Shown here piece by piece: positions 4,670-5,231 of a DNA stretch of 5,231 nucleotides. The notes under the pieces are model-generated. The model was not told where the DNA came from. It made no database searches and saw only the letters and a program-made list of their open reading frames with translations. The translations under genes and the position numbers were made by a program. Each line of letters begins with the position of its first letter. Position 1 is the stretch's first letter. Source of the DNA: Thermoplasmata archaeon (GTDB lineage: Archaea > Thermoplasmatota > Thermoplasmata > Thermoplasmatales > Thermoplasmataceae). The stretch covers positions 1-5,231 of the forward strand of contig JAJZKL010000113.1 in assembly GCA_021804185.1 (NCBI GenBank), given 5' to 3'.

Positions 4670-5231
4670 TCATAAAATGAAAGCTTTGCAGTCCCTGTCA
4701 GCCTCAAAGGCGAGATTGACCATATTAACCACAACTGCACCATCCTTGCCTGTGGCAATGTGGCTCTCCCTGCCCTGAACCAGGTCTGCAAATGATCTCA
4801 CCTCTTCCCTGTAGACATTGACGCCCCGGAAATCTTTGATTTTCTTACCATCCCTGATAAGAGAAGATTCCACAGAAGTTGAAAAAACACTGGTTGCAAC
4901 AATAGTTCCGTTTGTTCCGTATACTGTAAGATTGTTCATGGGGCTTTTCACTGCCCTTGAAGCTACAATGTCTGCTACAGTAGGACCATACTGAAGGGTA
5001 ACGTGCTCCGTTGTTTCAATGACTTCCCCTTTTGGATCTCTGAAAGCACTGATACGATCAGGATATTTTCCCATGATGTAATTGAATGTGTCCATAACAT
5101 GAACTCCGGTTCCCATTACTGCACCTCCTCCAACTTTCTCATCCTCTCTCCACCACCTGTTGTCCGGATTGTCATAACTTCTTGGAGATAGGGAAGCCCA
5201 CATCCCGGTTATGTATGAAATGTCCCCCAGA
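4670..5231 (-). CDS. Gfo/Idh/MocA-family oxidoreductase, C-terminal part
   Basis: The frame is open to the right edge, where it enters as LGDISYITGMW, so the Met at 5203 is internal and the N-terminal Rossmann NAD(P)-binding domain with its Lys of the EKP motif lies outside. The 186 visible residues are the second, alpha/beta domain that binds the sugar-like substrate and forms the oligomer. The key block is RWW followed by GGG, then GTGVHVMDTFNYIMG. The His encoded at 5099-5101 is the usual active-site histidine, followed three residues later by Asp. Most members have Asp four residues before this His (D-x-G-x-H); here it is Gly. The rest, including HVTLQYG, NNLTVYGTNGTI and FADLVQGRESHIATG, is normal for the family. 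Substrates in this family are sugars, inositols or related polyols, oxidised or reduced at one carbon. No substrate can be chosen from this half. Stop is TGA 4672-4670. Confidence 0.88.
   Translation of the reverse strand, partial: LGDISYITGMWASLSPRSYDNPDNRWWREDEKVGGGAVMGTGVHVMDTFNYIMGKYPDRISAFRDPKGEVIETTEHVTLQYGPTVADIVASRAVKSPMNNLTVYGTNGTIVATSVFSTSVESSLIRDGKKIKDFRGVNVYREEVRSFADLVQGRESHIATGKDGAVVVNMVNLAFEADRDCKAFIL

Noticed and set aside
5201..5203. ATG as the true start of the Gfo/Idh oxidoreductase
   Set aside because: The frame continues with family-like sequence to the window edge and the Rossmann domain would be missing, so this Met is internal.

Overview
The window looks like chromosomal DNA from an acidophilic or thermophilic euryarchaeon, most likely of the Thermoplasmata. 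Arginine is encoded almost only by AGG/AGA and isoleucine often by ATA. Start codons sit in GGTGA-type ribosome-binding contexts inside an operon, but just downstream of TATA-like boxes (leaderless or near-leaderless) at the first genes of transcription units. T-runs rather than long GC hairpins mark likely termination sites. The lineage call is an inference from style and protein content, because no rRNA or tRNA is present.

Layout, left half (plus strand, 1-2952): a compact three-gene operon. It holds the end of an SCP2-type (sterol-carrier-like) lipid-binding protein, an iron-type group III alcohol dehydrogenase, and an NAD(P)-dependent aldehyde dehydrogenase. Gaps are 7 and 13 bases and no internal promoter is visible. 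The two enzymes form an alcohol -> aldehyde -> carboxylate pair. The SCP2-like gene directly upstream raises the possibility that the substrate is hydrophobic, but the sequence does not fix the substrate.

Middle (2953-4372): a T-run closes the operon. A separate promoter with a perfect 14-bp palindrome between TATA box and start codon then drives a 76-residue protein with two membrane segments. This gene converges on a minus-strand gene for a 372-residue polytopic membrane protein. The two stop codons share one CTAG palindrome. The large membrane protein is built from two diverged copies of a repeat of about 140 residues, each ending in a W-x(4)-G-[EQ]-D-F-G motif.

Right (4373-5231): an apparently intergenic stretch of about 300 bases contains an unlisted minus-strand gene for a 39-residue peptide with ten cysteines, preceded by its own TATA-like box. 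The window ends in the C-terminal part of a Gfo/Idh/MocA-family oxidoreductase on the minus strand, whose N-terminal NAD(P)-binding half lies beyond the right edge.

The best candidates for something undescribed are the 39-residue Cys-rich peptide, the palindrome-controlled two-segment membrane protein, and the duplicated membrane protein facing it. No CRISPR array, insertion sequence, tRNA, rRNA or replication origin was seen.
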